NCBI GenBank assembly: GCA_002378975.1
Contig: DFST01000108.1
Span: 1-11,776, forward strand
DNA from: Chitinophagaceae bacterium UBA3430
GTDB taxonomy: Bacteria; Bacteroidota; Bacteroidia; Chitinophagales; Chitinophagaceae
Direction of reading: 5' to 3'
DNA: 11,776 nucleotides
The position numbers and the translations under genes were made by a program. Positions 1-7,284 of the stretch are shown piece after piece. Below the pieces are notes generated by a model, which saw only the letters and a list, made by a program, of their open reading frames with translations, was not told the DNA's origin and did not search any database. Every line of letters begins with the position of its first letter. Position 1 is the stretch's first letter.

Positions 1-1442
1 TGCTGCCATATGGCGATGTCGCCCGACTTGGAAGCGAAGACAAAGTTCTGGCCCGGGCACATGAATGTTCGAATGGCTGATTCGTAATCGTCGTAATTCT
101 TTGCGCGATTCAATTGGTAGAAAGTGAGTCCCTCATTACTGGGGTCATGACCCGTCCACCGAACCGCCAAATTCTCTCCTTTCGACAAGCTGTCTCCAAA
201 GGACGCATCAAACATAACCGGCCCCATCAGCGTATAGGCAACGGTATCGAAAACGGTCGGTTTGCCTTTTACTTGAATGGCTTCGATTCGCAATTTTGAT
301 TTTCGCCACTGCCCATCAAACCAATATTCGGATTTGGATTCATCCCGAAAACGAACTCGGTAATAATCTTTCACATCTCGCTGCGCATTGGTAACCCCCC
401 AGGCTATGCTGTCATTGAAACCAATGATTACGAAGGGGGAACCAGGCAAACTCACTCCATAAGTGTTGCTACTGGGGCCGTGTAATTGCATCTCATACCA
501 AATGGAAGGCAACGACAACTCCAAGTGAGGATCATTGCAAAGAATCGGTGCTCCTGATTGAGTTTTGCTTCCAGCCACTACCCAGTTGTTGCTGCCGTTG
601 TTGGGATCGGGTCGCTCTTTCTCTTCAGCCAGCACCGGTTCTTTGGAAGATTTTCCAAAAAAAACAGAATCCGCCGTGATTGGACGAACCGGTGTAATTC
701 CAGGCTCAGCAAAGGCCGTTCCCTTGGGAACGATGGGCATAAGAGAATCATGTACCTGTGGATACAGCAAACTCAACTCATCCGGCAGGAAAACAGATTT
801 GGCATTGGTGAGCGACAAATCAATTTCGGTACCGCTTGACAAGTTTCGAGCCATCATCTTCAGCAACAAAGCACTTCGAATGTTGCTCCACCGGTCAGGC
901 TTCACCCCCAACAACTTATATTCTAAAGGCAGTTCGGCTTGAGTCAGTCCATCGATGTATGCATTTACGCCTTTTGTATACGCATCAAAAACCTGTTTGG
1001 AAAGTGGATCTTTTTCGATCTCATTCAACGCGTTTTCAGCTGCAAAGCGCATACCCAGTCGGCGCTGTTCACGATCAAAACGCAGTGCCTTATCACCTGC
1101 AAATTCACTGGCTCTTCCTTCTGCGGCACGAGTTTGCAGATCGATCTGAAACAATCGGAATTTAGCATGTAAGTACCCTTGTACATAGTAGAGATCCTCG
1201 TCGTTTTCTGCGAAAACATGCGGAACAAGCCGATCATCAAAAGAAACCTGCACAGGCCCTTTCAATCCCGGCAAGCTCAGTTCCTCGGAGTAAGAATGAT
1301 CTTTCGATTCGGCATTTTGCCAAAACCCGTGTTGCGGGCTCAACAATTGACCCAACGGAGGCAGTGCCCCGATGGGGTGGTCCAGGAAATAAACTAATAC
1401 AACCAGAACCAAGGTCGAAAGACCAGAACGTACATATTTCAT
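1..1442 (-). CDS. Penicillin acylase family protein (Ntn hydrolase), partial, C-terminus off the left edge
   Basis: Visible are 480 codons from an ATG at 1442-1440; the frame stays open to the window edge. The family hydrolyses amide bonds of beta-lactams, N-acyl-homoserine lactones or related acyl-amides and matures by self-cleavage before a catalytic Ser. Residues 4-20 are a hydrophobic signal/anchor segment. The alpha-chain part carries the family pattern around residues 68-112 (FDDRLVPHVFAENDEDLYY, then a QGYLHAKFRLFQID stretch). The cleavage/nucleophile site is NNGSNNW with Ser284 (codon at 593-591), followed by GAPILCNDPHLELSLPS, typical of the beta-chain start. The visible part ends just after a QNFVFASKSGDIAIW motif. 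The oxyanion-hole Asn and the rest of the beta chain are not visible. It follows pcm by 46 bp on the same strand and is probably the last gene visible of that run. A periplasmic or membrane-anchored location is inferred from the N-terminus; the substrate cannot be told. Confidence 0.93.
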   Translation of the reverse strand, partial: MKYVRSGLSTLVLVVLVYFLDHPIGALPPLGQLLSPQHGFWQNAESKDHSYSEELSLPGLKGPVQVSFDDRLVPHVFAENDEDLYYVQGYLHAKFRLFQIDLQTRAAEGRASEFAGDKALRFDREQRRLGMRFAAENALNEIEKDPLSKQVFDAYTKGVNAYIDGLTQAELPLEYKLLGVKPDRWSNIRSALLLKMMARNLSSGTEIDLSLTNAKSVFLPDELSLLYPQVHDSLMPIVPKGTAFAEPGITPVRPITADSVFFGKSSKEPVLAEEKERPDPNNGSNNWVVAGSKTQSGAPILCNDPHLELSLPSIWYEMQLHGPSSNTYGVSLPGSPFVIIGFNDSIAWGVTNAQRDVKDYYRVRFRDESKSEYWFDGQWRKSKLRIEAIQVKGKPTVFDTVAYTLMGPVMFDASFGDSLSKGENLAVRWTGHDPSNEGLTFYQLNRAKNYDDYESAIRTFMCPGQNFVFASKSGDIAIWQ

Positions 1443-1447
1443 GGCAA

Positions 1448-1487
1448 GCAGATGAGGCCCACAATTTAGTCAAATACCGGCATCTGC
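1448..1487 (-). repeat. Inverted repeat in the pcm / penicillin acylase gap
   Basis: GCAGATG (1448-1454) and CATCTGC (1481-1487) are perfect 7-bp complements around a 26-bp spacer; a bulged G would let two more pairs form on the outer side. On the transcribed (minus) strand the first arm lies directly after the pcm stop codon and the second arm ends 5 nt before the acylase ATG. There is no T-run after it, so it does not look like an intrinsic terminator. It could be an intercistronic RNA hairpin affecting translation or processing, or chance. Confidence 0.4.
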
Positions 1488-1488
1488 C

Positions 1489-2151
1489 TTACAGGGATTT
1501 CCCTTGCAACATGGGTACAAATTGAAACTCCTCCAACACTTGTTGTTCCAATTGAGATTCGGAGGCACGGACAATGCGGTACATACGTTGAGATTCGCCT
1601 TCTCCGACGGGAACAACCGCCACCCCACCCACCTTCAACTGCTGCATCAGCTCGATCGGAACTTGAGGGGCGCCAGCCGTGATCAGGATCTTGTCGAAGG
1701 GCGCGAACTTGGGCAGACCGGCATATCCATCCCCATAAAAAAACTTGACAAAAGGATAACTCTTTTTCAACCAACCGAATGCTTGCACTTGATCATAGAG
1801 CTTTCGCTGACGCTCAATCGTGTGTACACGAACTCCCAGTTCGGCCAATACGGCCGACTGATAGGCACTGCCTGTACCTACTTCCAACACCTTCTCATGT
1901 TTCTTTACCCCCAATAATTGAGTCTGGTAAGCAACCGTATATGGATGCGAAATGGTCTGATCGGCCTCGATCGGAAAGGATCGATCCAAGTAAGCGAGCT
2001 CATCAAAGCCTGCATCCATGAAGAAATGCCGGGGCACGCGACTCATGGCCGCAAGCACCTGCTCATCTTGGATTCCTTTGACGCGTAACTGATCGATCAG
2101 TTTATTGCGAAGTCCCTGATGCCGGAGTGTATCCTCGTTGGGTCGTCGCAT
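1489..2151 (-). CDS. pcm: Protein-L-isoaspartate O-methyltransferase
   Basis: This 220-residue cytosolic protein is of normal length for PCMT. It transfers a methyl group from S-adenosylmethionine to L-isoaspartyl residues formed by ageing of Asn/Asp, starting their repair. The family's region before the fold, QTISHPYTVAYQTQLL, is at residues 65-80; the SAM-binding motif I, VLEVGTGSAYQSAVLAEL, at 88-105; acidic E113 (TIER) follows as the expected ribose contact; GDGYAGLPKFAPFDKILITA at 140-159 is motif II with its upstream GDG; and LKVGGVAVVPVG at 172-183 is motif III. The ATG at 2151-2149 lies 3 bp after the stop of the upstream mutase (TAA GCC ATG), so the two are almost certainly co-transcribed and may be translationally coupled. 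No Shine-Dalgarno sequence is evident. Confidence 0.95.
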   Translation of the reverse strand: MRRPNEDTLRHQGLRNKLIDQLRVKGIQDEQVLAAMSRVPRHFFMDAGFDELAYLDRSFPIEADQTISHPYTVAYQTQLLGVKKHEKVLEVGTGSAYQSAVLAELGVRVHTIERQRKLYDQVQAFGWLKKSYPFVKFFYGDGYAGLPKFAPFDKILITAGAPQVPIELMQQLKVGGVAVVPVGEGESQRMYRIVRASESQLEQQVLEEFQFVPMLQGKSL

Positions 2152-2154
2152 GGC

Positions 2155-3882
2155 TTATCCGTTCAATTGCATGTCGTGAATAATCCCCATGATGTCTTTC
2201 TCCAATTCTGCATCAACCCGGTCGTGCTGAGAAGCATCGGGCAAGGGAGCATGTACACTGAAGTAGAATTTGATCTTGGGCTCGGTTCCGCTGGGACGTG
2301 CCGCGATCTGACTTCCATCGGCCAATTGAAAGATCAACACGTTGGAGGCAGGAAGGTCCAACGGAGTGGTTGCACCCGACGGAAGATCCTTGACTTGCCT
2401 CCATTGATAGTCATAAATACGGGCGACCGCCACCCCATTGATTGTCTGTGGCGGATTATTGCGATAGCCATCCATCATGGCAGCGATTTGTGCCTGACCA
2501 TCCATGCCCTTTTTTGTGATCGATATGAGCTTCTCTTTATACAATCCATACTGCACATAGAGATCGATCATTTTCTGATACAAACTGCGTCCATTGGATC
2601 GCTCTACGGCAGCCATCTCACAAAGCAAGGCCACGGCACTAACCCCGTCCTTGTCGCGGATCTGATCTCCGATCATAAGTCCAAAACTCTCCTCGCCCCC
2701 AATAACATAATTTTCGCTGCCTTCTTTTTGACGGATCAAATCAGCGATCCATTTAAATCCGGTAAGTACCCGATAACATCCGACTTTATTTTTTTCGGCG
2801 ATTACATCAATCATTGGGGTCGTCACGATGGTCGTGATGACCATGTCATTGGGTTGGGCAATCCCCTTGGACTTTCTCGCTTCGATCAGGTAGTTGAAGG
2901 CCAAGACAGCCGTTTGATTTCCATTCATCAAAATCCATTCCCCTTTGTCGTTTCGTACTCCGATGGCCAGGCGGTCGGCATCGGGATCGGTACCGCATAA
3001 AATATCCGCATCCAATTCCTTGGCCAGTTTCAAGCCATAGCTCATCGCTTCAGACTCCTCAGGATTGGGATACGCTACCGTGGGAAAATTTCCATCGGGC
3101 GTGGCCTGCTCAGCAACAACGTGCACATTGTTGAATCCAAAAGCTTTCAATACATCCGGGACGAGCTTGATTCCGGTTCCATGGATAGGCGTATATACGA
3201 TTTTAAGATCCGATTGCTCTTTAATGACCTCCGGATAGATGCTAAGTCCTTTGACCATTTGGATATATGCCTCATCCATATCAGCACCCAAGGCGTGAAT
3301 GCGGTGCTCCCCACCCGACCATTTCACGGCTTTCACCGAGGCAATCTTCTCGACTTCATTGATTACATTCTTATCATGCGGTGGAACCAACTGCGACCCA
3401 TCGTCCCAGTAGGCTTTATACCCGTTGTATTCTTTTGGGTTGTGTGAAGCGGTACAAACCACCCCGCCTTGGCAACCCAAGCGACGAATGGCAAAGGAAA
3501 GCTCCGGGGTTGGACGCATATCCGCAAACAGATACACTTCAATGCCGTTGGCTGCAAAAACTTGTGCAGCGGTTTCGGCAAAAAAGCGGCTGTTGTTTCG
3601 ACTGTCGTGTGCAATGGCCACTTTTACCCCGCCTGGAAAACACTGATTGAGGTAATTGGCGTATCCCTGCGTAGCCATGCCCACCGTGTATTTATTCATG
3701 CGGTTGGTACCAGGCCCCATCAATCCGCGCAAACCACCTGTTCCAAACTCCAAGGTCCGGTAAAACGAATCAGCCAGTTCTTGTGGATCCTGCTCCTGCA
3801 AGCGACGAACGGCTTCGCGCGTATCTGCATCGTAGTCGTCCGATAGCCATTGCTTCACCCGCTGTTCGATCTGTGCGTCCAT
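2155..3882 (-). CDS. Phosphoglucomutase/phosphomannomutase (alpha-D-phosphohexomutase superfamily)
   Basis: This cytosolic enzyme interconverts hexose 1- and 6-phosphates (glucose and/or mannose), linking glycolysis to sugar-nucleotide, glycogen and envelope polysaccharide synthesis. With the start chosen here it has 575 residues, the size of the long PgcA/PGM2-like branch rather than the ~460-residue bacterial ManB/GlmM type. Four active-site loops are intact: the phosphoserine loop TASHNPKEYNGYK with the catalytic Ser at about residue 146, the metal-binding TDPDADR at about 298-304, the sugar-binding GGEES at about 395-399, and the phosphate-binding RPSGTEPK at about 529-536. The ATG at 3882-3880 (MDAQIEQRVKQWL) is preferred over an in-frame GTG at 3951, which adds 23 residues of non-family character and abuts the divergent gene at 3952. 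It leads the pgm-like/pcm/acylase run. Sugar specificity cannot be read from the sequence. Confidence 0.95.
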   Translation of the reverse strand: MDAQIEQRVKQWLSDDYDADTREAVRRLQEQDPQELADSFYRTLEFGTGGLRGLMGPGTNRMNKYTVGMATQGYANYLNQCFPGGVKVAIAHDSRNNSRFFAETAAQVFAANGIEVYLFADMRPTPELSFAIRRLGCQGGVVCTASHNPKEYNGYKAYWDDGSQLVPPHDKNVINEVEKIASVKAVKWSGGEHRIHALGADMDEAYIQMVKGLSIYPEVIKEQSDLKIVYTPIHGTGIKLVPDVLKAFGFNNVHVVAEQATPDGNFPTVAYPNPEESEAMSYGLKLAKELDADILCGTDPDADRLAIGVRNDKGEWILMNGNQTAVLAFNYLIEARKSKGIAQPNDMVITTIVTTPMIDVIAEKNKVGCYRVLTGFKWIADLIRQKEGSENYVIGGEESFGLMIGDQIRDKDGVSAVALLCEMAAVERSNGRSLYQKMIDLYVQYGLYKEKLISITKKGMDGQAQIAAMMDGYRNNPPQTINGVAVARIYDYQWRQVKDLPSGATTPLDLPASNVLIFQLADGSQIAARPSGTEPKIKFYFSVHAPLPDASQHDRVDAELEKDIMGIIHDMQLNG

Positions 3883-3939
3883 TCGAAATAATTTGCTCGA
3901 AAATAACCAAATCCCCGCAGGCTTAGCCGGGTCTTTGAA

Positions 3940-3947
3940 TACCTTTA
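3940..3947 (+). promoter_or_regulatory. Candidate Bacteroidota -7 box, leaderless position
   Basis: TACCTTTA fits TAnnTTTG except the last base and ends exactly 4 bp before the ATG at 3952, so transcription would begin at or next to the start codon. No TTTG -33 element is seen at the usual distance. Supported mainly by the repeated 4-bp spacing at other genes in this window. Confidence 0.4.
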
Positions 3948-3951
3948 TCAC

Positions 3952-4878
3952 ATGCGTGGCTCCTCACTCTTACTCTCACTGACCGCTTCCCTGATTTGCC
4001 AGGCACAACCGTCCATTCAGCCGGATACAATCGAACATAAAAAACACCTGGCAGCCGTTGCCACCACCCAGCTGGTCGGATATGGAGGCACCCTGATCGC
4101 CCTCAACCAAACTTGGTACAGCCAATACCCAAAAAGCAAGCTGCATGCCTATAACGACTGGGGCGAATGGAAACAACTGGATAAAATCGGGCATGTATAT
4201 GGCTGCTACATTCAAGGAAAGACCAGTATGGAATTGTACCGATGGGCAGGCTTGTCACGCAAGAAGCAGATTTGGATCGGTGGACTGACCGGAACCGCTT
4301 TTCAAACCCTCATCGAGTACATGGATGGACGCAGTGCCGAATGGGGATGGAGTTGGGGGGATGTGGCCGCCAATCTAACCGGCAGCGCACTACTCATCGG
4401 GCAAGAACTTGCCTGGAACGAACAGCGCATACATCTAAAATTCTCCTTCCATCCCACCCGGTATTCCGATCCGGAACTTCAAAGTCGTAGCAAAGAATTG
4501 TATGGAAGCAGCTGGACGACCCGCATGCTCAAGGACTACAATGCCCAAACCTATTGGGCCAGTTTTCGCCTTCGATCGTATTTTCCAAAATCCCGCATCC
4601 CGGATTGGCTGTGTTTGTCAATTGGTACCGGAGCTGACGGACTATGGGGCGGGTACAACAATTGGAAAACCGATGAAAATGGTTCTGTCGTTTTTGATCG
4701 ATCGGACATTGCTCGAAGCAGACAATGGTATTTGGCACCGGACATTGATTTTACCCGCATTCCGACCAAAAAAAAATGGATGCGGGTTGTTTTGTTCACC
4801 CTAAATGCCTTCAAATTGCCCAGTCCGGCACTGGAATACAAATCGGGTCGCTGGAAGCTGCACGGCCTCTATTTCTAA
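3952..4878 (+). CDS. DUF2279-type secreted/envelope protein of unknown function
   Basis: The 308-residue protein begins with a short signal peptide (hydrophobic residues about 5-17, with a probable cleavage site after CQA or AQ near 18-19). The central part has the look of DUF2279 (YfiM-like): a W-rich segment (NDWGEWKQ, 68-75), DKIGH at 77-81, a hydrophobic stretch near 106-120, and E122-Y-M-D-G followed by EWGWSWGD and N141 (130-141). The conserved His, Glu and Asp residues resemble a polar cluster in a membrane-associated domain, but no reaction is known. The C-terminal half (about 165-308) is rich in aromatic residues and Arg/Lys and was not recognised. It is divergent from the mutase: the two probable starts are 69 bp apart. 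A lipoprotein gene follows 16 bp downstream. The family assignment is from memory of motifs, so moderate confidence; the coding call is strong. Confidence 0.8.
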   Translation: MRGSSLLLSLTASLICQAQPSIQPDTIEHKKHLAAVATTQLVGYGGTLIALNQTWYSQYPKSKLHAYNDWGEWKQLDKIGHVYGCYIQGKTSMELYRWAGLSRKKQIWIGGLTGTAFQTLIEYMDGRSAEWGWSWGDVAANLTGSALLIGQELAWNEQRIHLKFSFHPTRYSDPELQSRSKELYGSSWTTRMLKDYNAQTYWASFRLRSYFPKSRIPDWLCLSIGTGADGLWGGYNNWKTDENGSVVFDRSDIARSRQWYLAPDIDFTRIPTKKKWMRVVLFTLNAFKLPSPALEYKSGRWKLHGLYF

Positions 4879-4882
4879 TCCC

Positions 4883-4890
4883 TAATTTCG
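4883..4890 (+). promoter_or_regulatory. Candidate Bacteroidota -7 box, leaderless position
   Basis: TAATTTCG differs from TAnnTTTG at one position and ends 4 bp before the ATG at 4895. It lies in the 16-bp gap after the DUF2279-type gene and could give the lipoprotein and Fe-S genes their own transcript. No -33 box is evident. Confidence 0.4.
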
Positions 4891-4894
4891 TAGT

Positions 4895-5287
4895 ATGCGT
4901 ATAGCCCTTTATTTGATCTCTCTTTCTTTGTTTTTTGCAGCCTGCAAAAAAGACAACGCTAAAGAGACGGATGTCCCCGCCGTGATCACGCTGAATGCTC
5001 CGATTGCAGGAACCATCATATTAAATGGAACCTCGTTGCAGATACGGGGGAATGCGACCGATGACAATGTCTTGGCCTCGATAAATTGTACGGTTCGAAA
5101 CACCAATACCAATGCTGTGCTTTACAGCCGCACCCTTACGACCGGAAACGTAGGTTTTTTTGATTTTTCCCAGGACTGGAACGTCACCGGCATCGTCGGC
5201 TTGGTATCCGCAAGATTGACGGTAACTACAACCGACAAAGTGGGCTACGCTGCCACTAAAACAGTAGATTTTCAATTGACCGACTAA
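4895..5287 (+). CDS. Small Ig-like-fold lipoprotein, hypothetical
   Basis: A 130-residue protein with a clear lipoprotein signal: MRIALYLISLSLFFAAC, with the lipidated Cys at residue 17 followed by KKDN, then an acidic linker. Residues about 29-128 read as one beta-sandwich domain: alternating hydrophobic strands, 'NGTSLQIRGNATDDNVLASI' near 43-62, and a closing 'RLTVTTTDKVGYAATKTVDF' segment near 107-126. This resembles the short Bacteroidota lipoproteins with Ig-like/DUF4625-type repeats. No catalytic residues are seen; a structural or binding role at the cell envelope is inferred. It lies 16 bp after the DUF2279-type gene and 9 bp before the membrane Fe-S gene on the same strand, so it is probably part of that transcript, but its sequence gives no functional link to electron transfer. 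Confidence 0.75.
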   Translation: MRIALYLISLSLFFAACKKDNAKETDVPAVITLNAPIAGTIILNGTSLQIRGNATDDNVLASINCTVRNTNTNAVLYSRTLTTGNVGFFDFSQDWNVTGIVGLVSARLTVTTTDKVGYAATKTVDFQLTD

Positions 5288-5296
5288 CCCATTGCC

Positions 5297-6616
5297 ATGA
5301 ATTGGTTTCCGCAGTTCCTTTTTTTATTGATCCTATCAACCGCGATCTACCTGTTTGCCAAAGGCATTGGTAAACTTCGTTCGCTGATCGCGATGGGACG
5401 CCCGGATCTGCCGACCGACCAACCGGCCAAACGATGGGGACAGGTTTTACGGCTGGCACTCGGTCAGCAGAAAATGTTCCGCAACGTACCGGTGGCCATC
5501 TTGCATTTGATCATTTATGTCGGCTTCATCATCATCAACATTGAAGTCCTGGAAATTTTATTAGACGGACTAACCGGAGCTCATCGTTTATTTTCCGGTC
5601 CCCTTGGTGGTTTTTATCCCCTCCTCATCAATGCCTTTGAATGGCTAGCCTTGGGTGTTTTGCTGGCATGTATCCCCTTTCTCATTCGACGTAACCTGAT
5701 GTCGATCCCCCGGCTGCAAGCAACGGATCTAAAGGGATGGCCTCGTCGCGATGCCAATATCATTTTGATCACGGAGATCGTGCTCATGAGCTTGTTTCTG
5801 CTGATGAATGCCTCCGACACCCTGCTGCAAGCACGCGGCGTTGGGCACTACGCACATGCCATCACCGGTGATTTTACTCTTTCGAGTTATCTACATCCTT
5901 TCATTCAGTCACTCAGCGATCAAAATTTGATCTGGATCGAGCGGACGGCTTGGTGGTTACACATCATTGGCATATTGGCCTTCCTGAATTATCTGCCCTA
6001 TTCCAAGCACCTGCACATACTATTTGCCTTCCCCAATACTTACTTCGCTCCCCTGAACTCCTCGGGCAAAATGTCCAACATGCCTTCCATTCAGCAAGAA
6101 GTGCTGTATGCCATGGATCCGAGTGCTGCGCCAGCAGCGGGTAGCGAGGCGCCCCCTACTCGATTTGGGGCGAAGGATGTGCAAGACCTGGGACAAAAAA
6201 ATCTATTGGATGCGTTCAGCTGTACGGAGTGTGGCCGATGCTCAGCGGCTTGTCCGGCTCAACATACCGGTAAACTATTGTCGCCCCGACGCATCATGAT
6301 GCGCACGCGCGATCGGATGGAAGACTTAGCCAAACTGCCGATCGATCAACGTGCCAACGATGGCAAATCCTTGCTGCACGATTACATTTCGGTAGAAGAA
6401 TTGAGAGCTTGTACCACTTGTCAGGCTTGTGTGCAGGAGTGTCCGGTCAGCATCAATCCGCTGGACATCATTATGCAATTACGTCGCTATCAGATCATGG
6501 AAGAAAGTCAGGCCCCAGCCGAATGGACGGCTATGTTCGGGAATGTAGAGAACAATTTCGCACCTTGGAAATTCGCACCCGACGATCGAGATAATTGGAT
6601 GCAATCAAGCAGTTAA
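5297..6616 (+). CDS. Membrane Fe-S oxidoreductase subunit with b-type-like membrane domain and two [4Fe-4S] sites
   Basis: A 439-residue integral membrane electron-transfer protein. Hydrophobic segments at about 5-25, 65-85, 108-130, 155-175 and 217-237 form a NarI/HdrE-like membrane domain. Candidate heme-ligand histidines are H70 and H222; the segment after TM5 has NYLPYSKHLHI, seen in relatives. The cytosolic part has two classic ferredoxin clusters: C309-x2-C312-x2-C315-x3-C319-P and C372-x2-C375-x2-C378-x3-C382-P. There is no flavin or CCG domain; these would come from partners. The CCG-domain protein encoded at 8406-9197 is the obvious partner, as such genes normally sit side by side in Bacteroidota. 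Together they match FadF/EMO-like ETF:quinone oxidoreductases in domain content. The likely role is passing electrons between a soluble donor (perhaps ETF/acyl-CoA oxidation) and menaquinone; this is inference. The start lies 9 bp after the lipoprotein stop; the TAA stop overlaps the convergent LysE-type gene. Confidence 0.9.
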   Translation: MNWFPQFLFLLILSTAIYLFAKGIGKLRSLIAMGRPDLPTDQPAKRWGQVLRLALGQQKMFRNVPVAILHLIIYVGFIIINIEVLEILLDGLTGAHRLFSGPLGGFYPLLINAFEWLALGVLLACIPFLIRRNLMSIPRLQATDLKGWPRRDANIILITEIVLMSLFLLMNASDTLLQARGVGHYAHAITGDFTLSSYLHPFIQSLSDQNLIWIERTAWWLHIIGILAFLNYLPYSKHLHILFAFPNTYFAPLNSSGKMSNMPSIQQEVLYAMDPSAAPAAGSEAPPTRFGAKDVQDLGQKNLLDAFSCTECGRCSAACPAQHTGKLLSPRRIMMRTRDRMEDLAKLPIDQRANDGKSLLHDYISVEELRACTTCQACVQECPVSINPLDIIMQLRRYQIMEESQAPAEWTAMFGNVENNFAPWKFAPDDRDNWMQSSS

Positions 6617-7272
6617 ACTCCTTCCTTCATTCGTTGCCTAAGCCGACTCGCCCGCATCATTCTCCACACTTGCCAAATAGCTGTTCCCAAATAGAAGCTG
6701 CCAATCACCCAATGCAATAGCGAGGGATCATTCTGGAATCCCTTGCCGGCAACTTGACCTGTATAAATGAAAATTCCGTTGGCCAGAAAGGTTCCTAATC
6801 CTATGCCCAATAGGTATTCAAAGTACGTTCCGCCATTCGGGTACAGGATTTTTTTCTCCATCAATACCGTCGACCAGCCCAGCCAGAAAGGGATCTGGGC
6901 CGTGCTTACTGAGCAGAGGAACATGCCAAATAAAAAAGGCGGTAATACCTGACTGATCGCAATGGGCGATGCTTGGGTCGGATGCAGGGCCGATTGAAAG
7001 CTCTCGTACGTCAGCAGCAACAAGATCAAGAGCGTGATTGCATTCAAATAACGCATGAATTTCTGCCTACGCGTAAGCCAGTCCACGGCAAATAAAGAAA
7101 GACGAACGTAAATCAACTCCACCGTCAGCGAACCGAGCGAAAAATAAAAGGCAGGCAACAACCCCCGGTCGATCGACAACTGCATCGCCGCGACGTTGGT
7201 TGTGCCCAGCGGCAGTGAGCCAAGGAAACTGACTATCAATCCGGCTAGAAATACTTTTAGAAGACGGGGCAT
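6613..7272 (-). CDS. LysE/RhtB-type membrane exporter
   Basis: A 219-residue, very hydrophobic protein with about six membrane segments (roughly 7-27, 40-62, 75-90, 108-135, 152-172, 185-205), the size and layout of LysE-superfamily exporters of amino acids and small metabolites. The N-terminal GSLPLGTTNVAAMQLSIDRG (18-37) corresponds to the family's first-helix signature, where PGP is replaced here by PLG. A second gating-like motif is not obvious, and the substrate cannot be assigned. It is encoded 9 bp downstream of the ATP-grasp gene on the same strand. Its stop and that of the convergent membrane Fe-S gene share the palindrome TTAA (6613-6616), so the two genes end within the same 4 bp. 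The ATG at 7272-7270 gives a full-length family N-terminus. Confidence 0.85.
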   Translation of the reverse strand: MPRLLKVFLAGLIVSFLGSLPLGTTNVAAMQLSIDRGLLPAFYFSLGSLTVELIYVRLSLFAVDWLTRRQKFMRYLNAITLLILLLLTYESFQSALHPTQASPIAISQVLPPFLFGMFLCSVSTAQIPFWLGWSTVLMEKKILYPNGGTYFEYLLGIGLGTFLANGIFIYTGQVAGKGFQNDPSLLHWVIGSFYLGTAIWQVWRMMRASRLRQRMKEGV

Positions 7273-7276
7273 GGGT

Positions 7277-7284
7277 TAAAGTTA
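7277..7284 (-). promoter_or_regulatory. Candidate -7 box overlapping the ATP-grasp stop codon
   Basis: On the minus strand TAACTTTA fits TAnnTTTG except the final base; it ends 4 bp before the LysE-type ATG, and its first three bases are the TAA stop of the ATP-grasp gene. This could be an internal promoter giving a separate leaderless exporter transcript, or an incidental AT-rich start context. Confidence 0.3.

Noticed and set aside
2119..3000. Long plus-strand open frame (293 residues) opposite the hexomutase
   Set aside because: It lies wholly antisense to a gene with all catalytic loops intact, has no recognisable domain, and its reading is explained by the codon pattern of the true gene.
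3883..3951. N-terminal extension of the hexomutase from a GTG at 3951
   Set aside because: The extra 23 residues do not resemble the family start, and the GTG directly abuts the divergent ATG at 3952; the ATG at 3882 gives the family-like N-terminus.
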